A DNA stretch of 64,000 nucleotides from assembly GCA_003222245.1 (NCBI GenBank), contig QHVH01000020.1:1-64000 (forward strand). Reading direction: 5' to 3'. Shown here piece by piece: positions 53,479 through 64,000 of the stretch (its first letter is position 1; every line of letters starts with the position of its first letter). The notes below the pieces were generated by a model. It ran no database searches and was not told the origin of the DNA. It saw nothing but the letters and a program-made list of their open reading frames with translations. The stretch is from Blastocatellia bacterium AA13 (lineage in GTDB: Bacteria > Acidobacteriota > Blastocatellia > UBA7656). A program made the translations under genes and the position numbers.

Positions 53479-54524
53479 GAGACTACGGGCTGATCTTCGG
53501 TTCGTGCGGCGCCTTCCTTCTGAATCGCGGCCTGTATCCAACCGGCGAACGACGCGGCGTCGATGACCAGAAGAATTACTCCGGTGCAGGCGAACTGGAT
53601 CGGATTCAGGAGTTGCCGGATATCACGGCCGTCGCGGCGCTCCCAGATGTTCTTCGCAACGCGCGCAAACGAGACGAGCAACAACCCGAGCAGCCACCAT
53701 GCGCTCTGCGCCAGGGCGAGCGCGATAAAGGGAAGCGCGGTTAGATAATTTCTTGCGAGGCCGTAATGCCAGTCCCATTGCCGTCCCGCCCACACGTTGT
53801 GCTTCGAATAGAGAAGGAACTTTCGGAAGGTGGCGCCAATCGTCGGCCTGAGATGCCATCGAGCCGTAGCCCGCGGAGCCCAGCCGGTTTTGAACCCGCG
53901 CTCCTTGATGCGCTCGGTGAAAAACAGATCTTCGGCGGCGCGAAGATTCGGGAAGCCGCCTACCTCTTTCCAGACCTCCCGGTGAAGCATCGCCGAAGCG
54001 ATTGAAGGACCTCGCAACTTTACTCCATCGTGTTCGCGCCGCGGAGCGACATAGGCCAGTGAAGCGCATCGTTCAAAGAACGTGGTCACGAGCGGCTCGT
54101 AGTTTCCGTATACGACTCGCACTCGATCATCCTGCTCAGCGGCTTCAATCAGACGCTGGAGCCACTGCGGCTCGAGCTCGATACCTGCATCGGTCAGCGC
54201 TACCCAATCATTCTGAGCCGCGGCGATTCCAATATTCCGGCCGCGGCCGGGAGTCGCTTCACCCGCCTCGATCACTCGAATCCGCGGCCGCGCGTCTTTC
54301 GTCCCGCTTCTCTCTTCAGGGTCGCCGCCTGATTCGCGTCTTGCCGCCGTCTCACGAATCAAACGAACCGTCTCGTCCTTGCTGCCTCCGTCGACGAAAA
54401 TCACTTCGTCGGGCGCGCGAGTCTGCGCGGCGATGCTTGCGATCAGCTTCTCTATGCACTTCGCTTCATCGCGCACAGGAACAACCAGGCTGACGCGAAG
54501 TTTATCCGAGAATTGATCAGTCAT
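53475..54524 (-). CDS. Glycosyltransferase, GT2 family, with C-terminal membrane segments
   Basis: A 349-residue enzyme from ATG at 54524 (MTDQFSDKLRVSLVVPVRDE), overlapping the previous gene by 8 bp. GT-A marks: SLVVPVRDEAKCIEKLIASI, EVIFVDGGSKDETVRLIRE, GRGRNIGIAAAQNDWVALTD (DxD-like TDAGIE), AAEDLFFTERIKERG. Two or three C-terminal hydrophobic segments (LTALPFIALALAQSAWWLLG) anchor it. It extends or decorates the glycan at the inner membrane. Confidence 0.9.
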   Translation of the reverse strand: MTDQFSDKLRVSLVVPVRDEAKCIEKLIASIAAQTRAPDEVIFVDGGSKDETVRLIRETAARRESGGDPEERSGTKDARPRIRVIEAGEATPGRGRNIGIAAAQNDWVALTDAGIELEPQWLQRLIEAAEQDDRVRVVYGNYEPLVTTFFERCASLAYVAPRREHDGVKLRGPSIASAMLHREVWKEVGGFPNLRAAEDLFFTERIKERGFKTGWAPRATARWHLRPTIGATFRKFLLYSKHNVWAGRQWDWHYGLARNYLTALPFIALALAQSAWWLLGLLLVSFARVAKNIWERRDGRDIRQLLNPIQFACTGVILLVIDAASFAGWIQAAIQKEGAARTEDQPVVS

Positions 54525-55707
54525 TTGCTGTGAGAGCGGCCGGCGTGAGCATTTCAATGCGGCCGCGAACATGGAACCTGGAAATCATTACAAGCACAAA
54601 CAGCGAGGCCGCGAAGCTGGCCAGCATCATCGCCATTATCAAAACGCGCGGCGGCGCGACATTTATATAGAGCGGGCGCGCCAATGTCGTCGCTATCGAA
54701 CCTGAGGCCACAACCGAGATAAACCTGATTCTGCGCGACAGCGGGTGAGCAGCAGCGACGACGCACGCAAACGGAACTATCAGCAACAACGCGCGATCCC
54801 AGTCCGGCAGCAGCAGCAGAGGCATCGCCGTCATCATTATCGAGAAGTCTTGAAGATCGGCGCTCAGCTCGCGCCATCCGCGGAGTTGAGCGCAAACGCT
54901 CAGCACCGCTACAAACAACAGCGGCCACACGGCCGACCACGACCAGATATAAAGCGTCTTCGGATAATTCGCGGCCCCGCCCTGATGATATATCCATTGC
55001 TGATAACCGATGGCGCCCTGGAAGAAGCCTCCCCAGCCGCTTACGCCGCTGCGAGCGCCCGGCAGGGTCCACATCACGGCAATCAAAAGAACCGCCGGCA
55101 ACAATCCATTCAAGCACGCCGCTCGATGGCCTCGGCGATATGCGTGAAGCATCCAGACGAAGCCCAACCATAAACCGTACTCTTTAGTCAGCGCTGCAAG
55201 GCACGCAAAGATAAGCCCAAGCGCGAGCTTGCCGCGGTCGAGCGCGGCGATAGTCAAGACTGTTAGCAGCAGAAGAGTCGAATCGACCAGCACAGGTGTG
55301 TGGCCGAACGTCGCCGCCGCCGGAATTCCAACAGCGGCAATCGTGAAAGCCTGCCACTCCGAGGAGCTATTTCTTCTTCGCAAAATAACGAAGAGCACTA
55401 ACAAAGCCGCCGGAATTTCTATCGACGTCAGTAACCTGAATACATCGGCCGCATCAAGCTTCGTCAAGGAAACAATCGCGGCAGCAGCATACGGCTTAAC
55501 TATCCGGGTGTTGATCGGGACCGAGACGGCTTCGCCTCTGCTCAGCGCGAGGTAGAGATTTCCGTCCGTTGAAATGAACTGCCGCCCGCCTTCATAGACG
55601 AACTGAAACGCGTACACCGTCAGCGCCGCCGCGAACGCGAGCCATACCCATGCGGGCCGCGGTCTGTCGCTTCCTGTCCGTGAGTCGAGCGGTTCAGCTT
55701 GATTCAT
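54517..55707 (-). CDS. Polytopic membrane protein of unknown function
   Basis: A 396-residue protein read from ATG at 55707 (MNQAEPLDSRTGSD), 2 bases after the previous stop; a frame reaching 55905 is shadow. About nine membrane segments, for example VWLAFAAALTVYAFQFVY, FTIAAVGIPAAATFGHTPVL, LLLLTVLTIAALDRGKLALG and LLLPDWDRALLLIVPFACVV. The plan (large loops with STDGNLYLALSRG after the first segment) resembles GT39-like or EpsG/Wzy-like proteins of polysaccharide loci, but no motif fixes it. Confidence 0.7.
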   Translation of the reverse strand: MNQAEPLDSRTGSDRPRPAWVWLAFAAALTVYAFQFVYEGGRQFISTDGNLYLALSRGEAVSVPINTRIVKPYAAAAIVSLTKLDAADVFRLLTSIEIPAALLVLFVILRRRNSSSEWQAFTIAAVGIPAAATFGHTPVLVDSTLLLLTVLTIAALDRGKLALGLIFACLAALTKEYGLWLGFVWMLHAYRRGHRAACLNGLLPAVLLIAVMWTLPGARSGVSGWGGFFQGAIGYQQWIYHQGGAANYPKTLYIWSWSAVWPLLFVAVLSVCAQLRGWRELSADLQDFSIMMTAMPLLLLPDWDRALLLIVPFACVVAAAHPLSRRIRFISVVASGSIATTLARPLYINVAPPRVLIMAMMLASFAASLFVLVMISRFHVRGRIEMLTPAALTAND

Positions 55708-55709
55708 TA

Positions 55710-56609
55710 TCAACCAGCGGCAGGAGCCGCGCTCTCGGTCTTGCGCGGACCCATCAATAGTTGCCGCGCGCATCCCCAGAACGGGCGCTGCGCAATGCCT
55801 TCGGGATGAGTCACGAGAGCCTGAAAGAGATAGGCTCCTGCTCGGCGCGTATTGCCGGCCTTGCTTGCCGCGTAGGATTGCCTCAACAGTTTTGTAGCCG
55901 CGCACCAGCGGCGACCCGGGCCGTTGAGCTGTTTCTCATAGATCTTCGCGATCGCGTCGAAGTCTTCGTCAAACCTCACCGACTCGGCGACCGTTTTGCT
56001 GCTGTCGTGGAGTCTATAACCCGCGACCGTTTGCTGCAGGCGCTCGCATTTGTGGCCGGCCAATAGAAGCCGCACGTATAACTCGTGATCGAAACAGTAT
56101 TGCCAGCGCTCATTGAATCCGGCTTCCAGCAACTCGCGCCGCCAGAACATCCCGGGCTGCGGCGCTCGATAAGCCCACGACAGACAGTGCGCCGCGGATT
56201 TCGGGACGTCGGTTGCTACAAGCTCGGTTTTGCCGTCGTTCCAGAAGTACTGCGTGTCGCCGCAAAGCCATTTGCATTGCGGCTCGCGGTTGAATCGCGC
56301 CGCGGCTGCATCGAAGGCTCCAGCCAGATAGATGTCGTCGCTGTTTATGTACGCGACAATGTCGCCGGCGGCGCGAGCGAGTCCCTTGTTGATCGCATGC
56401 GTCTGTCCGCGATCGGATTCGCTGACCCAGTAGGCGAGGTGCTTCTCGTAACGCTTGATGATTTCGACGCTGTTGTCGCGGCTTCCTCCGTCGATGACGA
56501 TGTATTCAAGATCAGGATACGCCTGGTCGAGCACTGATTTAATCGTCTCTTCCAGGTACTGCCCCTGATTGAACGACGGCGTTATGATCGAGAATTTCAA
56601 GCGGCTCAT
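55710..56609 (-). CDS. Glycosyltransferase, GT2 family
   Basis: A 299-residue GT-A enzyme: [59 protein letters not shown], and the metal-binding INSDD ([13 protein letters not shown]). Then [20 protein letters not shown] and [13 protein letters not shown]. This is a standard soluble GT2 of surface-polysaccharide loci. It starts a new block after a 100-base gap from fcl. Confidence 0.92.
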   Translation of the reverse strand: MSRLKFSIITPSFNQGQYLEETIKSVLDQAYPDLEYIVIDGGSRDNSVEIIKRYEKHLAYWVSESDRGQTHAINKGLARAAGDIVAYINSDDIYLAGAFDAAAARFNREPQCKWLCGDTQYFWNDGKTELVATDVPKSAAHCLSWAYRAPQPGMFWRRELLEAGFNERWQYCFDHELYVRLLLAGHKCERLQQTVAGYRLHDSSKTVAESVRFDEDFDAIAKIYEKQLNGPGRRWCAATKLLRQSYAASKAGNTRRAGAYLFQALVTHPEGIAQRPFWGCARQLLMGPRKTESAAPAAG

Positions 56610-56709
56610 GTTATTCCGATGAAGCGGATCAGCTTATTTCGAGACGGCGATGTCTGATTCATGTCCGATGCTCCGCTCTCGAGCGATTGCTCTCGCCTTC
56701 GAACGATGC

Positions 56710-58718
<2,009 letters not shown>

Positions 58719-58734
58719 ATTGTTTTACTCGCAT

Positions 58735-58917
58735 CCCGCCGGGATGCTTCCGATGCTCGTGTGATCTCTGTTCTATTCGCATCCAGGCATGCACTGAGTT
58801 CGACCATTCCCGACTTGCATCCCAGAGGGACGCCCTGAGTTCGGCCGTTCCCGACTTGCACCCCAGAGGAATGCCCTGAGTTCGGCCGTTCCCGACTTGC
58901 ATCCCAGGAGGATGCGC
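58735..58917. repeat. 41-bp tandem repeats with palindromic cores
   Basis: Three units beginning ctgagttcg.ccgttcccgac start at 58794, 58835 and 58876 (41-base period); the best-kept one carries cttgcatcccagagggacgc. They are preceded by a gcatcccgccgggatgc palindrome at 58731-58747. All palindromes have CCC-x-GGG centres. Confidence 0.85.
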
Positions 58918-58921
58918 CGAT

Positions 58922-59262
58922 GCATCCCGTAGGGATGCCTTGAAAATAGCCCAGCACTTCAGTGCTGGGTTGCTGAGCGCCTTTTCGACGCTCGTCCCGT
59001 AGGGACGAGATGACGCTTTCGGATCGTCATCGGTCGTGCCCACGGCACTCCGCGAATCGTGAACGTGGCCGCACCCACCAGTGAACTGGTGGGCTACTTT
59101 CTCTGCGTCCCCAGGGGACGCGAATCGGAGTGAACGTGCCCGCACCCACCAGTGAACTGGTGGGCTATTTTCTCTGCGTCCCCAGGGGACGCGAATCGGA
59201 GTGAACGTGCCGACACCCACCAGTGAACTGGTGGGCTACTTTCGCCGCATCCCGACGGGATG
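58922..59262. repeat. Palindrome array with 71-bp tandem units
   Basis: In order: gcatcccgtagggatgc, cccagcacttcagtgctggg, ctcgtcccgtagggacgag. Then come units starting gaacgtg at 59061, 59132 and 59203 (71-base period), each holding cccaccagtgaactggtggg and, in the first two, gcgtccccaggggacgc. A last gcatcccgacgggatg closes the array just before wecE ends. No gene is seen. These look like REP/RAYT-type elements, but no RAYT transposase is in the window. Confidence 0.88.
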
Positions 59263-59275
59263 TGAGAGCGATCGC

Positions 59276-60445
59276 CTATTTTCCGGATACGATTGCATCT
59301 ATGACGTACCGCTGTTGATATTCGTCCAGAGCGTTATGAAACGGCAGCCGCACGAGTCGGGCGCTTACATCCTCGGTCACTGGAAGGTCGCCTCGTCGAT
59401 AGCCGTACTCTTCACCCTTGCCTGATAAATGCAGGGGAAGATAATGAAAAACAGATTGAATGCCGTAACCACGAAGCCGTTGAATGAGCGCGTCCCTCTG
59501 TTCTTCCGAAGGCATCAGGGCGTAGAACATGTGATAAGGCTGCTCGCAATGCTCAGGCACGTAGGGCAGCGTCGCTCCGTTGGCATCGCTCCAGCTCGCG
59601 AGCCCTTCAAAATAACGTTCCGAGAGATCTCGTCGATGAGCGGTGATCCGCTCATGCGCTTCGAGCTGTGCGCAGAGAAAAGCCGCGAGCATATCCGAGA
59701 GTACGTAGCTGGAACCCACGTCGACCCACGTGTACTTGTCCACCTGTCCTCGAATGAACCTGCTTCGATTCGTTCCTTTTTCTCTTATGATCTCGGCGCC
59801 CTCGATGTAAGCAGGATCGTTGATCAACAATGCTCCGCCTTCGCCGCAGGTGAAATTCTTTGTCTCGTGAAAGCTCAGCGCTGCCAGCGAACCGAGCGAT
59901 CCAAGCGGCCGGCCTTTGTATCGAGCGAACAGCCCCTGTGCATTGTCTTCGATGACGGGGATGTTCTTTGCACCGGCCAATGCGTTGATCTCATCCATCT
60001 CGCAGGCGACCCCGGCGTAGTGAACCGCGAAGATCGCGCGCGTTCGATCGGTGATCAGATCGGAGACCAACCGCTCGTCCATATTGAGAGTGTCCGGCCT
60101 GATGTCTACAAAGACCGGCCGCGCTCCACGCAGCACGAACGCATTGACCGTGGATACAAACGTGAACGATGGAACGATTACTTCGTCGCCCGGCTGAATA
60201 CCGATAAGGAGAGCCGACATCTCGAGTGCGTGAGTACAGGAAGTCGTTAACAGCACGCGATCGACGCCAAGCTCGGTCTCGAGAAGCCGCTCAACCCTTT
60301 TTGTATATGGCCCGTCTCCGGCTATATGGCCTCGCTCGATTGCGTCGGTCATATAAGCGAGCTCGTTACCGTTCGAACAGGCTCGGTTGAATGGAATATC
60401 GGCGAGGACGGCTGTCTTGGACTCGCCTCGATCTTCTTTAAGCAT
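59276..60445 (-). CDS. wecE: dTDP-4-amino-4,6-dideoxygalactose transaminase (WecE/RffA-like)
   Basis: A 389-residue DegT/DnrJ/EryC1-family PLP enzyme. Seen: IPFNRACSNGNELAYMTDAI, GHIAGDGPYTKRVERLLE, TTSCTHALEMSALLIGIQPG, VPSFTFVSTVNAFVLRGARP, ALSFHETKNFTCGEGGALLI (PLP-binding Lys in ETKN) and VGSSYVLSDMLAAFLCAQLE. These match RffA/WecE, which aminates dTDP-4-keto-6-deoxyglucose at C4. No dTDP-glucose genes (rmlAB) are in the window, so the substrate must come from elsewhere. It overlaps the previous gene by 8 bp. Confidence 0.93.
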   Translation of the reverse strand: MLKEDRGESKTAVLADIPFNRACSNGNELAYMTDAIERGHIAGDGPYTKRVERLLETELGVDRVLLTTSCTHALEMSALLIGIQPGDEVIVPSFTFVSTVNAFVLRGARPVFVDIRPDTLNMDERLVSDLITDRTRAIFAVHYAGVACEMDEINALAGAKNIPVIEDNAQGLFARYKGRPLGSLGSLAALSFHETKNFTCGEGGALLINDPAYIEGAEIIREKGTNRSRFIRGQVDKYTWVDVGSSYVLSDMLAAFLCAQLEAHERITAHRRDLSERYFEGLASWSDANGATLPYVPEHCEQPYHMFYALMPSEEQRDALIQRLRGYGIQSVFHYLPLHLSGKGEEYGYRRGDLPVTEDVSARLVRLPFHNALDEYQQRYVIDAIVSGK

Positions 60446-61775
60446 TTTGGTCCGTCAACTCCTCGTACAACGCGCGGTATCGAGACGCCTGAGTCTCCAT
60501 GGCGCATTCACGAGCCGCGCCCTCGCGGCAGCTCTCTTGAGTAATCAAACCTGTATCCGATTGTTCCATCACTTGCTGAATTCCTCGGGCCATATCAGAC
60601 GCGCTTCGCGATTCCGCGAGATAGCCGTTGATCCCGCTTCTGATGTAATCCGGAGCGCCGCCGCATTCCGCGAATGCGACGACAGGCGTCCCGCACATCA
60701 GCGATTCGGGAATCATCAGCGGGCCCGCGTCTTCGACTGATGGACAGACAAACAAATCGGCGGCCTGATAGGCGCAAGCGAGAACTCGTTCGTCGCTCAA
60801 ATAGCCCAGCTCTAAGCGATCGAAACGAATCCGTTCCATCAGCTCGGATTTGCTCTGGCCCGCGATCAGCACCAGCGGCCGATCGGAGGAGGGAACACGT
60901 TCGTGAAGATGCGCGAGTGCTTCAACAAGATAGCTCATGCCCTTGCGCTCGTCGTTATGGTCTGTCGCGCCGAAGAAGATGATCTTCCGGTCGATAGGAA
61001 GATTCAGCAGGCGGCGCGCCGATGCGCGCTCAACCGGAAAGAAGATTGTTTGATCGATGCCGTAAGGTATTTTGACCGCGCGCGCTCGCGAGAAGAGGGA
61101 GCTTCTGTATACTTTGTCGATAACCCACTCGGTCGCGCCGACAAACGTGATGGGCACATCGCGCAGCCATCTTCGCTTCGACTCCAGCGATGATCTCGAT
61201 GCGTCATCGCGGCCGCTTGATCTTATAACGCGGCATTCGCCGCATTGCTTCTCGAATCCGGTGCACCCGTAGGAATAATGGCAGCCTCCAGTGAGCGGCG
61301 CGAGATCCATTGCGGTCCAGACGATCGGAGTTCGGTAGCGCTCCCACAATCCGCGAATCTGGCGGCTTGTAAGGAATCGCGATACCCAGTGAAGGTGAAT
61401 GATCTCGGGAATCATCGGTAGAGCAAGCTTGGCGAGGTCGATCGTCGCGTATCGATCAGGAAAAAACGTCGACCGGGGATTGATCTCGCTCAGCAGCCGC
61501 GTTTGTGCGCGCTGGATGATGCTGTTCCGAATTCTGCCTCTCACGCTTCCGCCGTACCCGTTCAATATTCTGGATTCGGGTTTCGAGTTATTGGCAACAA
61601 CCATCCACGAATCGCAGCCGGTTCCGAGCAGCGATCGATGAATGTTGTAGGCGGCGCGGCCTGCTCCACCCTGAGCGCCCTCGGTGCTGAAGTGCACGAT
61701 TTTGAGAGACCTCGCAGTTTCGCGCGGCCCAATAGAATGGCTCGGCTCAATGCTGATGTGATTATTTGCGACCAT
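60438..61775 (-). CDS. Glycosyltransferase, GT4-like (WcaC-type)
   Basis: A 445-residue enzyme: LKIVHFSTEGAQGGAGRAAY, IHLHWVSRFLTSRQIRGLWE, PIVWTAMDLAPLTGGCHYSY, then the C-terminal domain with FFGATDHNDERKGMSYLVEA, VCPSVEDAGPLMIPESLMCG and TPVVAFAECGGAPDYI. HWVS...MD.APLTGGCHYS...C..C is the signature of WcaC-like transferases in colanic-acid-type loci. It overlaps wecE by 8 bp. A 126-base gap with a palindrome precedes it. Confidence 0.9.
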   Translation of the reverse strand: MVANNHISIEPSHSIGPRETARSLKIVHFSTEGAQGGAGRAAYNIHRSLLGTGCDSWMVVANNSKPESRILNGYGGSVRGRIRNSIIQRAQTRLLSEINPRSTFFPDRYATIDLAKLALPMIPEIIHLHWVSRFLTSRQIRGLWERYRTPIVWTAMDLAPLTGGCHYSYGCTGFEKQCGECRVIRSSGRDDASRSSLESKRRWLRDVPITFVGATEWVIDKVYRSSLFSRARAVKIPYGIDQTIFFPVERASARRLLNLPIDRKIIFFGATDHNDERKGMSYLVEALAHLHERVPSSDRPLVLIAGQSKSELMERIRFDRLELGYLSDERVLACAYQAADLFVCPSVEDAGPLMIPESLMCGTPVVAFAECGGAPDYIRSGINGYLAESRSASDMARGIQQVMEQSDTGLITQESCREGAARECAMETQASRYRALYEELTDQNA

Positions 61776-61844
61776 TTGAAAGAATCGAGTTAGAGAACGG
61801 CTTTGTATGGATCAATCTCGGCTTCAACTCACTGCTGAAGAGTT

Positions 61845-61880
61845 CATGTAGGGGCGGGCGTCTCAGCCCGCCCCTACATG
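61845..61880. repeat. gtaggggcgggc palindrome (REP-like)
   Basis: Perfect 15-base arms, catgtaggggcgggc and gcccgcccctacatg, flank a 6-base centre gtctca. The same element, with one mismatch, is at 42525-42556. It lies in the gap between the FkbM methyltransferase and glycosyltransferase genes and could also stop transcription. Confidence 0.8.
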
Positions 61881-61901
61881 TGACGAAGATCGCGACGAAG
61901 A

Positions 61902-62777
61902 TCAGGGCCGCCATGCATACAAATGCAAGAGGTACTTTCCGTCCGGCACGGCGGAGAACGGCGTTGGAACATCGTTGCCCGGCATATCCGGAGCCGACCG
62001 GGCGAAGTTGAATGTTAAACGCAACCCGGCCGCCGTCAGGATCGAAAGTAAATCGCCGAGCCGGTCATTCTTGTCATCGCGCCCGTGAATCTCGCAGGCC
62101 AGGCGCCTCACAAGACCGACCTTTCCGCTCTGACACAAGTCGCGAATCACGCTGTATTCGGCTCCTTCAATGTCCATCTTCAGCATATCAACCGGCTCAT
62201 TGATGAGATCGGCGAGCCTGATGGCCATCACGCGATTTGACGATTGGCTCTCGTCGACTCTGCCGCCGTCGGCGTGTTCAGCATTGAAACTGACTTCGCC
62301 GTCGCGGTTCCACGCCGCCGCGTTTATAACACTCACATGCGTCAGGTTCAGAGAAGAGATATTCCGTCTCAAAACCGCCGCGATTTCGGGGTCGGCCTCG
62401 ATTACGGTGACGGTCGCTTCAGGATAGAGCTGCTTGAAGCGGATCACGCTCATTCCGACGTTCCCGCCGCAGTCGATGATTACCGGAGCGGTTTCCGCGG
62501 TGTTGAAGTCATAGCACTTTTGAACGAAGATCTCTTGAAACTGATACCTGAGCGACGGCCCATCCACGTATGAGATAGGACCAAACGGAAAGCTGAAGCG
62601 CCCCGGCCTATAACGCTGCTCACGGGCCGTGAACCGCGCGAGCCGAACATCCGTCTCACGCTCGCTCCTAGGCTTTAAGCCGAATGTGTGTCTAGCACAG
62701 TAGTAAGCACGCAAACCGGCCCTGATGATTCGCCGGAATTGATTGTTGAGAACAAACTCAGAAACGGCTACTGACAT
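61902..62777 (-). CDS. FkbM-family methyltransferase
   Basis: A 291-residue SAM-dependent methyltransferase with IIDCGGNVGMSVIRFKQLYP (SAM motif I), VTVIEADPEIAAVL, VINAAAWNRDGEVSF, and the FkbM motif DMLKMDIEGAEYSVIRDL. Such enzymes O-methylate sugars or other hydroxyls. The N-terminal 70 residues form a helical extension. It follows the next methyltransferase gene by 9 bases. Confidence 0.9.
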   Translation of the reverse strand: MSVAVSEFVLNNQFRRIIRAGLRAYYCARHTFGLKPRSERETDVRLARFTAREQRYRPGRFSFPFGPISYVDGPSLRYQFQEIFVQKCYDFNTAETAPVIIDCGGNVGMSVIRFKQLYPEATVTVIEADPEIAAVLRRNISSLNLTHVSVINAAAWNRDGEVSFNAEHADGGRVDESQSSNRVMAIRLADLINEPVDMLKMDIEGAEYSVIRDLCQSGKVGLVRRLACEIHGRDDKNDRLGDLLSILTAAGLRLTFNFARSAPDMPGNDVPTPFSAVPDGKYLLHLYAWRP

Positions 62778-62786
62778 AAATGCTCT

Positions 62787-63632
62787 TTATCGAACAAAGC
62801 CGCCAAGACGCTCGGCCTTTGCGGCGCACCTGAAATAAAGATTTCGGCGCTGGGGATACACCGTTTCAAGAATACTTACGTATGGGAAATGAGCTTCGAG
62901 CAACTTCCTGAGCTCGCCGGACGAGCTGAAGTGATGCCTTTCGCCAAGAAGATCGCTTGTGTGATCGGCGATCTTGGCGCTTCCAACGAGGACTCCGTCT
63001 TCTCCGATGGCCAGAGCGATCTTGTCGCACAGAGTATGGATCGAGTTTTCATCGAAGTACTGGATCGATGCGTCCCACGTAACCACGTCGTAAGATGACT
63101 TCGGAAAAGGTGACTCGACGATGTCCATGCAGTGATAATCGATGACTTCGCTCGCGTGCACCGCTCGAGCTCGTTCAATGCATTCTCCGCTGAAATCAAC
63201 GGCGTCTACGTGGGCAGCGGTCAGGCTAAAAAAATGATACGGATAAAAGCCGTCCGCGCAGCAAAGATCCAGGACCGAGCATCCGGACGAGATGACCTCG
63301 CGCGCGTAAACGCCTCGCTCAAGCCATTGCGAATTACGAGTCGTGTTCCAGGTATGCAGATCAGTGCGATGGTCATACCAGAGCGGCGCTCTCGGCCCGT
63401 ACCATTCAATCGCCTGCTTTCGCGCATAGTGCTTGCGCAAAGAGCGCTCCATCCATCTCGCCTTGAACGAAGGCAATCCGCGAATCCAAGCGCGAGCTAT
63501 CTTATTGAGCAGATCGTGAACCCGCCTGGAGCCGGACTCCTGGATCAAGAGCAGGCCGAGTTTTTCGAGGCCGCCCTTGATCGCCGCCTTAAGCAGCGGC
63601 TGGTTCTCTGCGTTCGATCTTGGAACCGACAT
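62787..63632 (-). CDS. Class I SAM-dependent methyltransferase
   Basis: A 281-residue protein from ATG at 63632; a TTG at 63647 overlaps the previous stop as TTGA and may be the true coupled start, adding five residues. The core is SSGCSVLDLCCADGFYPYHF (motif I), AVDFSGECIERARAV, YHCMDIVESPFPKSSYDVVT and WDASIQYFDENSIHTLCDKI. The final part (HHFSSSGELRKLLEAHFPYV) is typical of sugar- or lipid-methylating enzymes of polysaccharide loci. Substrate unknown. Confidence 0.88.
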   Translation of the reverse strand: MSVPRSNAENQPLLKAAIKGGLEKLGLLLIQESGSRRVHDLLNKIARAWIRGLPSFKARWMERSLRKHYARKQAIEWYGPRAPLWYDHRTDLHTWNTTRNSQWLERGVYAREVISSGCSVLDLCCADGFYPYHFFSLTAAHVDAVDFSGECIERARAVHASEVIDYHCMDIVESPFPKSSYDVVTWDASIQYFDENSIHTLCDKIALAIGEDGVLVGSAKIADHTSDLLGERHHFSSSGELRKLLEAHFPYVSILETVYPQRRNLYFRCAAKAERLGGFVR

Positions 63633-63643
63633 AGTGCTTTTGC

Positions 63644-64000
63644 TCAACTAACCGCCTGTTGCAGCGGATGCGAATAGTGCGCATCTATCAATGACAAGAG
63701 CTCGCGCATACGGTTGAAGTAGCTGTGTTCGCGCAGCGTCCGCGCTTGTCCGCCTTTCGCTATCGCCCGGCGCTCTTCATCATGTTCGAGATAAAACCTG
63801 ATTGACTCGGAGCAATCTTCCGGAGTGCTGTAGGTGACGACTTCGGCTCCAGGCTCAAACAATTCGTTAAGATTGGCCTTCGCATCCGTGACCAAACAAG
63901 CGCCAGCGCCCGTTGCTTCATACAAGCGAAGATTATTTGCGTAATCTTCGGCGATCCCGATGTGAGAGTTTAACGTGAGCTTCGACCGTCCGAGAATTCG
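63644..64000 (-). CDS. Glycosyltransferase, CgeB/GT1-like, N-terminus beyond the window
   Basis: The last 118 residues of a larger protein, running off the right edge. It reads RILGRSKLTLNSHIGIAEDY, ANNLR(L)YEATGAGACLVTD, NELFEPGAEVVTYSTPEDCS, YLEHDEERRAIAKGGQARTL. This is the donor-binding end of CgeB/Glyco_trans_1-2-type glycosyltransferases (YEA.G.G...L.TD.....LF.PG.E...Y). The stop overlaps the possible TTG start of the next gene. The polysaccharide locus therefore continues past the window. Confidence 0.85.
   Translation of the reverse strand, partial: RILGRSKLTLNSHIGIAEDYANNLRLYEATGAGACLVTDAKANLNELFEPGAEVVTYSTPEDCSESIRFYLEHDEERRAIAKGGQARTLREHSYFNRMRELLSLIDAHYSHPLQQAVS

Noticed and set aside
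58722-59262. CRISPR array
   Set aside because: Repeats are adjacent or nearly so, without unique spacers of constant length, and there are no cas genes.

Overview
The window looks like chromosomal DNA of a GC-rich, diderm, soil-type bacterium. Lipoproteins, an outer-membrane barrel protein and many secreted hydrolases point to an outer membrane. RecA, Der, GlgC, the CHAT/TPR protein, the long HEAT protein, GxxExxY-linked hairpin repeats and the very large polysaccharide locus together suggest Acidobacteriota, perhaps Blastocatellia. That placement is inference: there is no rRNA or tRNA here to prove it.

Left part (0-6.6 kb). A transposase tail (ISKra4-like) and short repeats lead into a tyrosinase locus. 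It holds a membrane-anchored protein carrying a free copy of the tyrosinase C-terminal domain, the Tat-exported tyrosinase, then (after a probable terminator) a subtilisin-like protease with a lysine-rich tail and an antisense gene for a small protein resembling an I9 protease propeptide. A decayed stretch with a truncated MddA/NnrU-like fragment follows.

Middle left (6.7-22 kb), all on the plus strand. A secreted NTF2-TPR-CHAT protein and a PQQ-type beta-propeller come first. Then comes a junk-like island of roughly 100-bp hairpin repeats carrying a GxxExxY nuclease-fold gene and an orphan universal-stress domain. A hydrolase series follows: a large secreted S8 protease, a six-repeat protein fused to a dimethylformamidase-like domain, an M20 amidohydrolase and an S10 carboxypeptidase.

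Centre (22-39.5 kb). Two small lipoproteins and a secreted protein of more than 30 HEAT repeats lie on the minus strand. Housekeeping genes follow: recA, an RDD membrane protein, rqcH, glgC, yraN and der. Next are a lytic transglycosylase next to a VirB9-like coiled-coil protein, a small zinc-ribbon membrane protein and a FecR-like protein.

Right part (39.5-64 kb). One long minus-strand surface-polysaccharide locus fills the rest of the window. It has a WecA-type initiating transferase fused to a WbpM-type sensor/Rossmann region, sugar-nucleotide enzymes (epimerase, gmd, fcl, wecE), at least seven glycosyltransferases, multi-span membrane proteins, an asparagine-synthase-like amidotransferase, a NodU-type carbamoyltransferase, a transglutaminase-methyltransferase fusion and two further methyltransferases. 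Many genes overlap by 4-8 bp. The locus predicts a glycan with fucose-type and 4-amino-4,6-dideoxy sugars, decorated by amide, carbamoyl and methyl groups. It runs off the right edge. Palindromic repeats of several kinds mark the boundaries inside it. No CRISPR array, tRNA or rRNA was seen.
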